From NCBI RefSeq assembly GCF_030010215.1, contig NZ_JASCRR010000006.1, positions 186,001 to 250,000 of the forward strand: DNA of 64,000 nt, read 5' to 3'. Under the pieces are notes generated by a model. The model worked only from the letters and a program-made list of their open reading frames with translations, had not been told where the DNA came from and did no database searches. This DNA comes from Tianweitania sp. UT-5YL-CI-8 (GTDB lineage: Bacteria > Pseudomonadota > Alphaproteobacteria > Rhizobiales > Rhizobiaceae). Below are positions 8,903 to 16,251 of the stretch, one piece after another (the first letter of the stretch is position 1; each line of letters opens with the position of its first letter). The translations under genes were made by a program, and so were the position numbers.

Positions 8903-9676
8903 GTGGACGAACCGAAGAAAGATGTCATTCGCGAGACGGATGCGGAAGCAATCCGGCTTGGCAAGACGCTGATGCGCACCGCGCGTTTCGGTGCGCTCGC
9001 GGCAATCGAGCCGGGTACCGGCGTTCCGCTTGTCAGCCGCGTCGGCGTTGCCACCGACACCGACGGCACACCGCTGATCTTGATTTCCCAGCTTTCCGCC
9101 CACACCCGCGCCATTGATGGCAATCCTGCATGCTCGTTGCTTTTAGGCGAACCCGGCAAGGGCGACCCGCTCGCCTATCCGCGGATCACGCTGTTTTGCC
9201 GGGCGGGGCGGATTGAACGCGGCACACCGGACTACGAGCGGGCCGAGCGGCGCTATCTCAATCGCAACCCCAAGGCCAAGCTCTATGTCGGTCTCGGCGA
9301 TTTCTCGATCCACCGGCTTGAGGTCGAGCGCGCCAGCCTCAATGGCGGCTTCGGCAAAGCCTATCTGCTGGACCGCGCCGACCTCATCCATGAAGGCGAC
9401 CACCTCGCAGCCCTGGCCGCAGGCGAACAGTCAGCGTTGGACCATATGAACGCCGATCACCGCGACGCCATCGCCCTTTATGCCCGGCATTTCGCGAAAG
9501 CTTCCGGAGACGGCTGGCTGCTCACCGGCCTGGATTCGGACGGTATGGACCTCATCAATGGCGACGAAGCACGCCGCATCTTCTTCGAGCGCCCAGCCAA
9601 GGAGCCCGCTGATTTCCACAAGCTGCTGGTCGAGATGGCGAAAAGCAGCCGCGCCGCGGTCAATGCCACTTCGTAA
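8903..9676 (+). CDS. HugZ-like split-barrel heme-utilisation/oxygenase family protein
   Basis: A 257-residue protein in two parts: an N-terminal flavin-reductase-like split beta-barrel of the pyridoxamine-phosphate-oxidase fold (residues about 15-165) and a C-terminal DUF2470 domain beginning at 'ALDHMNADHRDAIALYARHF'. This architecture is that of HugZ/heme-degrading proteins and of many uncharacterised relatives. A heme or flavin role is inferred from architecture only. The start is GTG 8903, with gagg eight bases upstream; a TTG at 8885 would add six residues. Confidence 0.8.
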   Translation: MDEPKKDVIRETDAEAIRLGKTLMRTARFGALAAIEPGTGVPLVSRVGVATDTDGTPLILISQLSAHTRAIDGNPACSLLLGEPGKGDPLAYPRITLFCRAGRIERGTPDYERAERRYLNRNPKAKLYVGLGDFSIHRLEVERASLNGGFGKAYLLDRADLIHEGDHLAALAAGEQSALDHMNADHRDAIALYARHFAKASGDGWLLTGLDSDGMDLINGDEARRIFFERPAKEPADFHKLLVEMAKSSRAAVNATS

Positions 9677-9775
9677 TCATTTGACGCGAGTACCGCAGCT
9701 CAGTTGGATGCGACTCCGCATGGTGAAGTGTGCCGGACGGTTCCTGTCCGTGTCGCGACGGTGTAAAGACTGCTG

Positions 9776-10570
9776 ATGCGGGCCATTCCCATCGACGACC
9801 CGGCCGACCCTCGTGTCGCGGCCTATCTCAACATTCGCGAACGTGACCTGACCGGCCGCGAAGGTCGCTTCATCGCCGAAGGCAAGGTGGTGCTCAACGT
9901 GCTGTTTTCGGCACGCCGCTTCGTACCGGAATCGGTCCTGGTTCTGGAAAACCGCCTTGCCGGGCTTGCGGAGACCCTGTCGTCGGCGCCCGACGATCTG
10001 CCCGTCTATGTCGCCTCCGCCGAAGTCATCGACGCCATTGCCGGCTTCCACATGCATCGCGGCATTCTAGCAATCGGCCGGCGACGCCATGCCGAGAGCA
10101 TCGCATCCGTTGTGCAGACCCTGCCCAGCCACGCGCTGGTCATGGTGCTGGTCGGCATCGCCAACCACGACAATGTCGGCTCCATGTTCCGCAACGCCGC
10201 CGCCTTCGGCTGCGATGCGGTGTTGCTGGATGAAACGAGCTGCGATCCGCTCTACCGCAAGTCGATCAGGGTGTCGGTGGGCGCCGCCCTCAAGGTGCCG
10301 TTCGCGCTCGGCGGCACCGGCCTGCAAATTGCCTCGGTCCTGGAGGCAGCCGGCTTCACCCAGCTGGCGCTTTCACCTGCGGGAAAAATGGACATTACGG
10401 AAATCGCCCGCCCGGACCGGCTCGCGCTGTATTTCGGTGCTGAGGGACCCGGCCTGCCGCAAGCTATCCTCGACCGCGTCGATACCGCCCGCATCCGCAT
10501 GGCGCCCGGCTTCGACAGCCTCAACGTCTCCGCCGCCTCGGCAATCACGCTGCACCATTTCATGGCATGA
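9776..10570 (+). CDS. TrmH/SpoU-family RNA 2'-O-methyltransferase
   Basis: A 264-residue protein with the three SPOUT knot motifs: motif 1 'NHDNVGSMFRNAAAFG' (about residue 127), motif 2 'FGAEGPGLP' (about 221) and motif 3 'SLNVSAASAI' (about 248). The Asn-Arg of motif 1 and Glu of motif 2 are the catalytic and SAM-contact positions of TrmH-type enzymes. The N-terminal region ('GREGRFIAEGKVVL') is the substrate-binding extension seen in RlmB/TsnR-like members. The target is rRNA or tRNA ribose; which one cannot be told. Downstream lies a palindromic repeat element. Confidence 0.88.
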   Translation: MRAIPIDDPADPRVAAYLNIRERDLTGREGRFIAEGKVVLNVLFSARRFVPESVLVLENRLAGLAETLSSAPDDLPVYVASAEVIDAIAGFHMHRGILAIGRRRHAESIASVVQTLPSHALVMVLVGIANHDNVGSMFRNAAAFGCDAVLLDETSCDPLYRKSIRVSVGAALKVPFALGGTGLQIASVLEAAGFTQLALSPAGKMDITEIARPDRLALYFGAEGPGLPQAILDRVDTARIRMAPGFDSLNVSAASAITLHHFMA

Positions 10571-10611
10571 GGGCAGCCTTTGCAGTCTTGCATTGGGGAG
10601 ACCGCTTGTAA

Positions 10612-10740
10612 CGCCCCCTCACCCGGCCTCCGCTTCGCTCGGCCACCCTCTCCCCGCTGGGGAGAGGAGAGCGGGCGGCGCCGCGCCGGACCTTCTCCCC
10701 AGCGGGGAGACGGTGGCCCGAAGGGTCGGATGAGGGGCGG
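10612..10740. repeat. RIME-like palindromic intergenic repeat
   Basis: The ends are inverted copies (cgccccctcac at the left, gatgaggggcg at the right), and inside lie two hairpins, ctctccccgctggggagag and tctccccagcggggaga. This is the layout of the GC-rich mosaic repeats common between genes in rhizobia. A similar copy is at 31914-32028 and a decayed one at 15313-15500. It lies between two convergent genes, where it can act as a terminator or mRNA stabiliser. Confidence 0.75.
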
Positions 10741-10768
10741 TGGATCAAATGCTCATCCTGCCCGCAAG

Positions 10769-11848
10769 TCAGCCCGCGCCTCGTCCCTGCAATGCCCGTA
10801 TCCGCTCGGCAAGGCTCGGCGACGCAGCCTCTTTGCCGCTGGCTTCCGCCTTGGCCAGCGCGGTTTCGATGGGCGAATCCGGTCCTTCCAGTTTCGCCGT
10901 CATCGCCACAACCTGCGCAGCGAGTTGGTGCATCTGATCCCGCAGCAGGTCATCCTGCTCTGGCGCGGCGTGGGGCATGGCCTTCAATTCGGAAAGTTCC
11001 GCCCGGATCTTCTTGTTCTCCCGCAAGAGCCGGGTCATGCGAGCTTCCTGCCGGCTCTTGTCGTCGCTGCCGGGAGACAGGTCGTCCTCATCGTCGGTAT
11101 CGTCCAGCCCGCCATCCCTGCCGGACTTCTCGCGCAGGCGGACCAGTTCCCGTTCGCGGCGTTCGAGCTTTTCTTCGCAGTCGCTCAACTCCGTCCGCAT
11201 GCGTTCCAGCTTCTGTTCGGCTTCCGTCACCCGGCGCTTTTCCAACAGCAGCGCCTCGCGAATGGCCTTGTTGTCTTCTTCGAGCGCGCGGATGCGTTCT
11301 TCGCCATCCTTGCGTGTGCGGCGAAGCGAGGCGATTTCGGCAGTCAGCCTTTCGATCTCGGCCTCGCGCGAAACCAATTCGATCTGGCGGTTGCTGGAGG
11401 AATAGCTTGCATCCTCATAGCGCGCGCCCATCTCGTCCAGTTCCCTGGCGCGGCGGTCCAGTTCTTCCTGGCTTTTCCGCAGACGCTCCAAAGCAGCGTT
11501 CAACTCTTCCTCGCGCCCGGCTAGCGATTGCAAGGCCGCCGCCTTTTCCGCCCGCTCGGCGTCGAGAAGCTTGAGATCTTCCTGATAGCGGCTGATGTCG
11601 ACAGCCTGCGTTAGCACCTTGTCCTGCGCGGCCTTCAGGCTCATCTCAAGCCGCCGCACCGCCATGGCATAGTCCGCCCTCACCGCATCCTTGTCGGCCT
11701 GGATCTCGGCCATCGTCATCGGCAGCGTGCTTTCCAGCCGACTGCGCGTCAGCCGCACGGCGCGCCGCCACAACGCTGGCGCAACCAACAGCGCCAGCAA
11801 CAGTGCGCTGAGAAAGCCGAGAACGAAAAGCAGGACGTACTGAATCAA
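10769..11848 (-). CDS. Membrane-anchored coiled-coil protein, function unknown
   Basis: A 359-residue protein with one N-terminal membrane segment (residues 5-27, 'VLLFVLGFLSALLLALLVAPAL') followed by more than 200 residues of charged heptad-type coiled coil (about 60-240). An acidic linker ('DDTDDEDD'), a second short coil and a flexible Ala/Ser tail follow. There is no catalytic motif. The shape suggests a scaffold or spacer at the inner membrane, with the coil in the cytoplasm. It lies on the same strand as eipA and 170 bases downstream of it, so an envelope or cell-division role is a reasonable guess but is not shown. Confidence 0.8.
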   Translation of the reverse strand: MIQYVLLFVLGFLSALLLALLVAPALWRRAVRLTRSRLESTLPMTMAEIQADKDAVRADYAMAVRRLEMSLKAAQDKVLTQAVDISRYQEDLKLLDAERAEKAAALQSLAGREEELNAALERLRKSQEELDRRARELDEMGARYEDASYSSSNRQIELVSREAEIERLTAEIASLRRTRKDGEERIRALEEDNKAIREALLLEKRRVTEAEQKLERMRTELSDCEEKLERRERELVRLREKSGRDGGLDDTDDEDDLSPGSDDKSRQEARMTRLLRENKKIRAELSELKAMPHAAPEQDDLLRDQMHQLAAQVVAMTAKLEGPDSPIETALAKAEASGKEAASPSLAERIRALQGRGAG

Positions 11849-11918
11849 AACGCTTCACCTCTGCCTGTCACGGTATTTTGCCACGCAGCCATGACAGAAA
11901 TCCAGTGCAAGCGCGAAT

Positions 11919-11945
11919 CCGGCCGCACCTTAAGGATGCGGCCGG
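11919..11945. terminator. Strong hairpin after eipA
   Basis: Arms ccggccgca (11919-11927) and tgcggccgg (11937-11945) are perfectly complementary; the 9-base loop is itself nearly palindromic (ccttaagga). There is no T-run on either side, so it may block or stabilise transcripts rather than act as a standard intrinsic terminator. It lies 70 bases past the eipA stop. Confidence 0.45.
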
Positions 11946-12015
11946 CTCATGTTCTGTGGATAGTGCCTCTCGTCGCCAAACGCCGCCCGTAAAGGATCGG
12001 GCCTGCCGAAACGAC

Positions 12016-12597
12016 TTAAAACGGATTCCAGGTCGGCTGCTGGGTCAGTTTCAGATAGCCGAGATTGACGCCAAGCCGGGCGCCGACACCGGTGCGGATC
12101 GGGACCAGCAGGACATTGTCGCGCTTGAGAACGTTGAAGCCCACGCCGGCAATGACATAGGCCGAGCCCGCCACGCCGGCGAACCGGTCGTAGAGGCTGT
12201 TGACGTCATCGAGATTATAGACCAGCACCATGGTTCGCGAGCCCTGGCCGCCAAAGTCGAAGCCGAGCGACGGCCCCTGCCAAAACACCTTATGGTCGCC
12301 GGCATTCTTGGTGTAGAGCGTGCCCTCGCCATAGGTCAACCCGCCGACAAAGGCTCCGGAACCTTCCTCGCCGAGAATGTAGCCATTGGGCAGGCCGTAA
12401 GAGGAAAACACCTTCTCGACCACCGTAGCCAGACCGCCGGAGGTCGAGCCGAAGAAGCGGTGGCCCGAATCAAGAACCTCCTGCGCGGTGTATTCCTGCG
12501 CCCGGGATGCCTGTGTCGACACGACAAGCGCGCTGAACAGCGCGCAGAATACTGCGATGGCTCGGATATAGGCCCGGACGCCAATAGGGGAAATCAT
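12016..12597 (-). CDS. eipA: Periplasmic envelope-integrity protein EipA (DUF1134)
   Basis: A 193-residue protein with a signal peptide (hydrophobic core at residues about 10-27, probable cut after 'ASRA' at 33) and the DUF1134 domain, rich in Gly and aromatic residues ('FWQGPSLGFDFGGQGSRTMVLVYNL' region). In Brucella, EipA of this family supports cell-envelope integrity and its gene is controlled by CtrA. Here it lies beside chpT and ctrA, the same neighbourhood as in Brucella. It is divergent from chpT. A weak CtrA-like half match (TTTT-N7-TTAA, 12698-12712) lies about 100 bases upstream. Confidence 0.88.
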   Translation of the reverse strand: MISPIGVRAYIRAIAVFCALFSALVVSTQASRAQEYTAQEVLDSGHRFFGSTSGGLATVVEKVFSSYGLPNGYILGEEGSGAFVGGLTYGEGTLYTKNAGDHKVFWQGPSLGFDFGGQGSRTMVLVYNLDDVNSLYDRFAGVAGSAYVIAGVGFNVLKRDNVLLVPIRTGVGARLGVNLGYLKLTQQPTWNPF

Positions 12598-12866
12598 GCT
12601 TCCAAATCTCCGTCAGGGAGCACTTCCTTGACGCCTCGTCCCAGCGCGGCTCTATCGGCCGCTTCAGGGTCTTGCCGGCAAATTAAGGCTGCAACCCTTT
12701 TCCTTTCGTTAAGCATAAAGGGGAAGATGGCGTTTAGAAGGCGGATGAACGCCCAAATGGGCTGGCAACACTGGAGTGACGACGGTATCGCGACGGCAAA
12801 TCCGATCGTTTCCTTGCCCGCGCCGCACCGCTGTGTAACCAAAGTCACCAAATACTATTGCTGATT

Positions 12867-12901
12867 CGCGCATCGCGCATCGCGGATCGCGGATCGCCGA
12901 T
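12867..12901. repeat. Five tandem heptamers upstream of chpT
   Basis: Five in-phase 7-base units: cgcgcat, cgcgcat, cgcggat, cgcggat, cgccgat. They end 29 bases before the chpT start codon, in its probable promoter or leader. Seven is not a multiple of three and the array is outside the reading frame, so a copy change would alter promoter or leader spacing rather than the protein. Confidence 0.85.
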
Positions 12902-12930
12902 TTCTTGCACCCAGCCAGTGGGAACCGTCT

Positions 12931-13560
12931 ATGGCCGAAGTCTTTTCGCTCTCCGCAACCGATCTGGCAGCACTTCTGTGCAGCCGCGTCTGCCACGACA
13001 TCATCTCCCCCGTGGGGGCGATCAACAACGGCCTCGAACTTCTCGACGAGGGCGGCGCCGACGAAGATGCGATGCGGCTGATCCGCGCCAGCGCGCGCAA
13101 TGCCTCGGCGCGTTTGCAATATGCCCGCATTGCCTTCGGCGCAGCAGGGTCCGCCGGCATGCTGATCGACACGGGTGATGCCGAGCAGGTCGCCAACGCC
13201 TTCTTCAAGAACGAAAAGCCTGAACTGGTCTGGAACGGCACGCGCTCGCTGTTGCCCAAGAACAAGGTCAAGCTGATCCTCAACCTGCTTCTGGTGTCGA
13301 ACTCGTCGATCCCACGCGGCGGCAAGATCGTCGTGACGCTGGAAAACCTTGATACATCGCCGAAGATTTCCATCGCGTCGCGCGGCACCATGCTGCGCGT
13401 GCCGCCGAAATTCCTGGAACTGCAGTCCGGCCAGAAGCCGGAAGAGCCCATCGACGCGCATTCGGTCCAATTCTATTACACGCTGCTGATGGCGCGCGAG
13501 GCCGGCATGGTGATTTCCATTCACGCCACACCAGACGAGATCATTCTCTCGGCCGAATAG
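12931..13560 (+). CDS. chpT: Histidine phosphotransferase ChpT
   Basis: ChpT passes phosphoryl groups from the hybrid kinase CckA to CtrA (and CpdR). The 209-residue protein carries the phospho-accepting motif 'LCSRVCHDIISPVGAINNGLE' in two parts, with His22, at the start of the dimerising helix pair. A degenerate ATPase-like domain without nucleotide-binding boxes follows. This is the ChpT layout. It is convergent with ctrA, from which a perfect bidirectional terminator separates it, and divergent from eipA. A GATTC (GANTC) site lies at 12863-12867 upstream. Confidence 0.93.
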   Translation: MAEVFSLSATDLAALLCSRVCHDIISPVGAINNGLELLDEGGADEDAMRLIRASARNASARLQYARIAFGAAGSAGMLIDTGDAEQVANAFFKNEKPELVWNGTRSLLPKNKVKLILNLLLVSNSSIPRGGKIVVTLENLDTSPKISIASRGTMLRVPPKFLELQSGQKPEEPIDAHSVQFYYTLLMAREAGMVISIHATPDEIILSAE

Positions 13561-13589
13561 GCTGCGGAAAGCAGCACTGACTGATTAAA

Positions 13590-13622
13590 CGACAAAACCC
13601 GGCCAAAAGCCGGGTTTTGTCG
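13590..13622. terminator. Bidirectional terminator between chpT and ctrA
   Basis: Perfect 14-bp stem (13590-13603 with 13609-13622) and a 5-base loop. The stem contains AAAA on one side and TTTT on the other, so both transcripts would end in a U-rich hairpin foot. It suits the convergent chpT and ctrA genes. Confidence 0.85.
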
Positions 13623-13692
13623 TATGATAAGCTATAGGAACGCGCTACGACGGCCGGGCGGCCTTTGCCGCCCAGAAATCCGATGGATCGGA

Positions 13693-14388
13693 TCAGGCGA
13701 TTGCGCGGACTTCCTCGGGCTCGCGCAGCACATAGCCGCGGCCCCAGACTGTCTCGATATAGTTCTGTCCGCCCGACGAAGCGTCGAGCTTCTTGCGCAG
13801 CTTGCAGATGAACACGTCGATGATCTTCAGTTCGGGCTCGTCCATGCCGCCATAAAGGTGGTTCAGGAACATTTCCTTGGTCAGCGTGGTGCCCTTGCGC
13901 AGCGAGAGCAGTTCCAGCATCTGGTATTCCTTACCGGTGAGATGCACGCGCTGGCCGCCCACTTCGACGGTCTTGGCATCGAGATTGACGATCAGGTCGC
14001 CCGTCGCGATGACCGACTGGGCATGGCCCTTGGAGCGGCGCACGATGGCATGGATGCGGGCAACCAACTCATCCTTGTGAAACGGCTTGGTCATGTAGTC
14101 GTCGGCGCCGAAGCCCAGGCCGCGCACCTTGTCCTCGATACCGGCCATGCCGGACAGGATCAGGATCGGCGTCTTCACCTTGGAAAGGCGCAGCGTGCGC
14201 AGGACTTCATAACCCGACATGTCGGGAAGGTTGAGGTCCAGCAAAATGATATCGTAATCGTAGAGCTTGCCCAGATCGACGCCCTCTTCGCCAAGGTCCG
14301 TCGTATAGACGTTGAAGCTCTCCGACTTCAGCATCAGTTCGATGCTCTGTGCGGTTGCACTATCGTCTTCAATCAGCAGAACGCGCAT
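13693..14388 (-). CDS. ctrA: Cell-cycle master regulator CtrA
   Basis: An OmpR-family response regulator of 231 residues, the same length as the Caulobacter protein. The receiver domain has the acidic pair in 'IEDD', phospho-acceptor Asp51 ('[12 protein letters not shown]') and Lys in 'TKPFHK'. The winged-helix DNA-binding domain ends '[15 protein letters not shown]'. It activates or represses cell-cycle, division and motility genes at TTAA-N7-TTAA sites. The C-terminus ends in Ile-Ala, resembling the hydrophobic tail used for ClpXP turnover in Caulobacter. The start ATG at 14388 follows agggg by 6 bases. Its upstream DNA holds GANTC sites and a CtrA-like box. Confidence 0.97.
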   Translation of the reverse strand: MRVLLIEDDSATAQSIELMLKSESFNVYTTDLGEEGVDLGKLYDYDIILLDLNLPDMSGYEVLRTLRLSKVKTPILILSGMAGIEDKVRGLGFGADDYMTKPFHKDELVARIHAIVRRSKGHAQSVIATGDLIVNLDAKTVEVGGQRVHLTGKEYQMLELLSLRKGTTLTKEMFLNHLYGGMDEPELKIIDVFICKLRKKLDASSGGQNYIETVWGRGYVLREPEEVRAIA

Positions 14389-14818
14389 ATATATCCCCTT
14401 TTCTGCCACCGGCCCGTTGCCCGAAACTCAACTGGGTCCGGCGCAGTGACTGCCTGAATCGAAGGTGCCATCGAATGGTTAACAAAACCTAATTTTATGT
14501 GACGAACGCTACCATGATTCTTAACGGGTGCCTACACCAGCTTGAATCTAATGATGAATTCGAAACCCCAGGCGTCAGGCATTGCATTAACAATCCAGAC
14601 TAAGCGGACCCTGCGGAAGCGGCTCGGCACTTTGCCGAAAACCGGAATCTTTACCGGGTCTTAAGTCCTGACCCATATGATTAACGATGCCCGTAAACGA
14701 ATGGTTACCGGCCGGTAAGAATCTTAGGAATTTGTTTTCCTTTGATTGTTAACCCGGCCGAACCGGAGAGGGATGCGGGCAGCGTTAAGAGTTTTGAGTG
14801 TAGGGGAGTATCGCGGGT
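14389..14818. promoter_or_regulatory. Divergent ctrA/fliJ control region with GANTC cluster
   Basis: 430 bases with no gene. It carries five GANTC sites (14456, 14516, 14544, 14645, 14719), the methylation site of CcrM, where about one would be expected by chance. It is also visibly richer in A and T than the surroundings and holds several TTAA tetramers (for example at 14479, 14521, 14587, 14661, 14681, 14749). This fits a cell-cycle-gated promoter pair, as known for ctrA in Caulobacter. Confidence 0.7.
14479..14493. promoter_or_regulatory. CtrA-box-like site upstream of ctrA
   Basis: TTAA-CAAAACC-TAAT, matching seven of the eight fixed positions... of TTAA-N7-TTAA in its first half fully and in its second half in two of four positions, so a partial match. 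It lies about 90 bases before the ctrA start codon, where autoregulation would be expected. Confidence 0.4.
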
Positions 14819-15193
14819 ATGAAGTCACGGGAGAACCTCGTCCGGCTGAAGCTGTTCCAGGTGAACGAGAAGCGTCGCAAGCTCGCGCAACTCGATTCCA
14901 TGATCGCTGAGTTCGATCGCATGGCCACCGAACTCGAATTGCAGGTCGTCGCCGAAGAGAGGAAGGCCGGGATTACCGACCAGTCGCACTTCGCCTACCC
15001 GACCTTCGCCAAAGCCGCGCGCCTTCGCCGCGACAATCTCAAGGATTCCCAGCACAATCTGATGGAGCAGCGCAGCACCGCGGCCCAGGCTTTGGCAGAA
15101 GCGGACGCTGAACTGTCCAAGGCCGAGATGCTGGAATCGCGCGACCAGAAGGCCCGCGACGAAAGCGGCGGCCGCAGCGCGATGATCGGCTGA
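14819..15193 (+). CDS. fliJ: FliJ-like flagellar export protein
   Basis: A 124-residue, highly charged, almost wholly helical protein predicted to be a long coiled coil, with no membrane segment or signal peptide. Small coiled-coil proteins of this size next to ctrA in rhizobia are named FliJ, the stalk of the type III export ATPase FliI. The size and helix pattern fit, but short coiled coils match loosely, so the name is tentative. No fliI or other export gene is in the window. The gene is divergent from ctrA across a GANTC-rich region and has an aggggag ribosome-binding site. Confidence 0.6.
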   Translation: MKSRENLVRLKLFQVNEKRRKLAQLDSMIAEFDRMATELELQVVAEERKAGITDQSHFAYPTFAKAARLRRDNLKDSQHNLMEQRSTAAQALAEADAELSKAEMLESRDQKARDESGGRSAMIG

Positions 15194-15312
15194 GGCGAAA
15201 GCTGAGCGCAACGATCAAAAAGCTTGGAGCTTTGTGCTCCGGACCTGTTTCGCGCTTCGAAAAGGATTGCGGCCTGCCATAGGCCCGCGCGTTGTTTTGC
15301 AACGGAACCGCT

Positions 15313-15500
15313 GCCCCTCACCTGCCTGCCGGCATCCTTTCCCCGCAATCGGGGCGAGGAGCGCGCTCCTTTATGGCTTGGCCAATCTGATAACCAGCGA
15401 GCCAGAACGATTAGCGGTCTTCTCCCCGTTCACGGGGTCCGAAGGACGGGTGAGACCCGTGGCTCATCCGGCAGTGCCCGACAGTGCAATGAGGGGCGGC
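15313..15500. repeat. Decayed RIME-like repeat after fliJ
   Basis: The ends tgcccctcac (15312) and tgaggggcgg (ending near 15499) are inverted relative to each other and match the ends of the copies at 10612 and 31914. The interior has drifted: one hairpin remains around ctttccccgcaatcgggg and a partial one around tctccccgttcacgggg. The 15194-15593 stretch holds nothing else I can name. Confidence 0.5.
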
Positions 15501-15593
15501 GCAGAGCTTTGCAAGCAAATTTCGCCCAGGCGGCCACGCACCCACAAACGAAGGGCCGGCATTGCTGCCAGCCTTTTTAAATGTCGATGAAAG

Positions 15594-15869
15594 CTAGTGG
15601 CGGTACTGCTGGATGCGCGTCGTGCGCAGTCCCGCCAGCCCGTATTCGTCGATGGAAGCCTGCCAGGACAGGAACTCCTCGGTCGTCAGCTTGTAGCGCT
15701 GGCACGCCTCGTCGAGGCTGAGCAGACCGCCGCGAACGGCGGCTACCACTTCGGCCTTGCGGCGGATGACCCAGCGCCGCGTGTTGGTGGGCGGCAAGTC
15801 GGCAATCGTCAAAGGGCTGCCGTCAGGCCCAATCACATACTTCACACGCGGTCTAACCAGATCGGTCAT
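15594..15869 (-). CDS. sciP: CtrA inhibitor SciP (DUF1153)
   Basis: A 91-residue DUF1153 protein with a helix-turn-helix core. SciP in Caulobacter binds CtrA on DNA and blocks activation of CtrA-dependent promoters after division. Typical features are the 'YVIGPDGSPLTIADLPP' start, 'RRWVIRRKAEVV', and the 'DEACQRYKLTTEEFLSW' helix-turn-helix. It lies on the ctrA side of the block, one gene away from ctrA, which makes a compact module of regulator, phosphodonor and antagonist. Upstream are a CtrA-like box and a strong inverted repeat. Confidence 0.93.
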   Translation of the reverse strand: MTDLVRPRVKYVIGPDGSPLTIADLPPTNTRRWVIRRKAEVVAAVRGGLLSLDEACQRYKLTTEEFLSWQASIDEYGLAGLRTTRIQQYRH

Positions 15870-15923
15870 CGTACTCTCTACAAAAACTCAAAGACCTACC
15901 GACGCCACACTAACGCCACAGCT

Positions 15924-15938
15924 TTAAAAATTGCCTAA
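15924..15938. promoter_or_regulatory. CtrA-box-like site upstream of sciP
   Basis: TTAA-AAATTGC-CTAA, seven of eight fixed positions of the CtrA consensus TTAA-N7-TTAA, 55-70 bases before the sciP start codon. sciP is a CtrA target in Caulobacter, so feedback here is plausible; it is not shown. Confidence 0.4.
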
Positions 15939-15957
15939 GCACTTCCTAAGAGCTAAG

Positions 15958-15980
15958 TAACGTTCATGAACGGAACGTTA
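15958..15980. promoter_or_regulatory. Operator-like inverted repeat upstream of sciP
   Basis: Perfect 8-base arms TAACGTTC (15958-15965) and GAACGTTA (15973-15980) around a 7-base spacer, with a second overlapping palindrome GTTCATGAAC inside. It lies about 90 bases before sciP and 270 before mnmA. There is no T-run, so it looks like a dimeric regulator site rather than a terminator. Confidence 0.6.
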
Positions 15981-16178
15981 TCCGGCTCAGTTGGATTTTA
16001 ACGATTGCTGGAAACTGCTACATTGCCTGTATTTCCGCTTTCGACCTGCCATTTTCATCGATGCCGCCACAATCCGCGCTGGCACGCGGCGCGACCTATC
16101 CATGAATGTCGATTGGTCCCAAGCCGAAACTTGACCTGCAGGCCCGGTGTTGGCATTGAGTGCTCAACCTTTAGCCTT

Positions 16179-16206
16179 TTGAAAAACCGTTTTCGATTGC
16201 TATAAG
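16179..16206 (+). promoter_or_regulatory. Sigma-70-type promoter for mnmA
   Basis: TTGAAA (16179-16184), a 16-base spacer and TATAAG (16201-16206), close to the alphaproteobacterial consensus. It lies 46 bases before the mnmA start. The remaining sciP-mnmA gap (15981-16178) holds nothing I can name. Confidence 0.5.
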
Positions 16207-16251
16207 GTCATTGACGCAACCCCCTGCCTTGAACAGTGGAAGTGCACAGAA

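Noticed and set aside
10769-11848. Chromosome-segregation SMC-like protein
   Set aside because: The coiled coil has an N-terminal membrane anchor and no ATPase head, so it is not an SMC protein.
12867-12901. CRISPR-like array
   Set aside because: The units are 7 bases with no spacers; this is a short tandem repeat.
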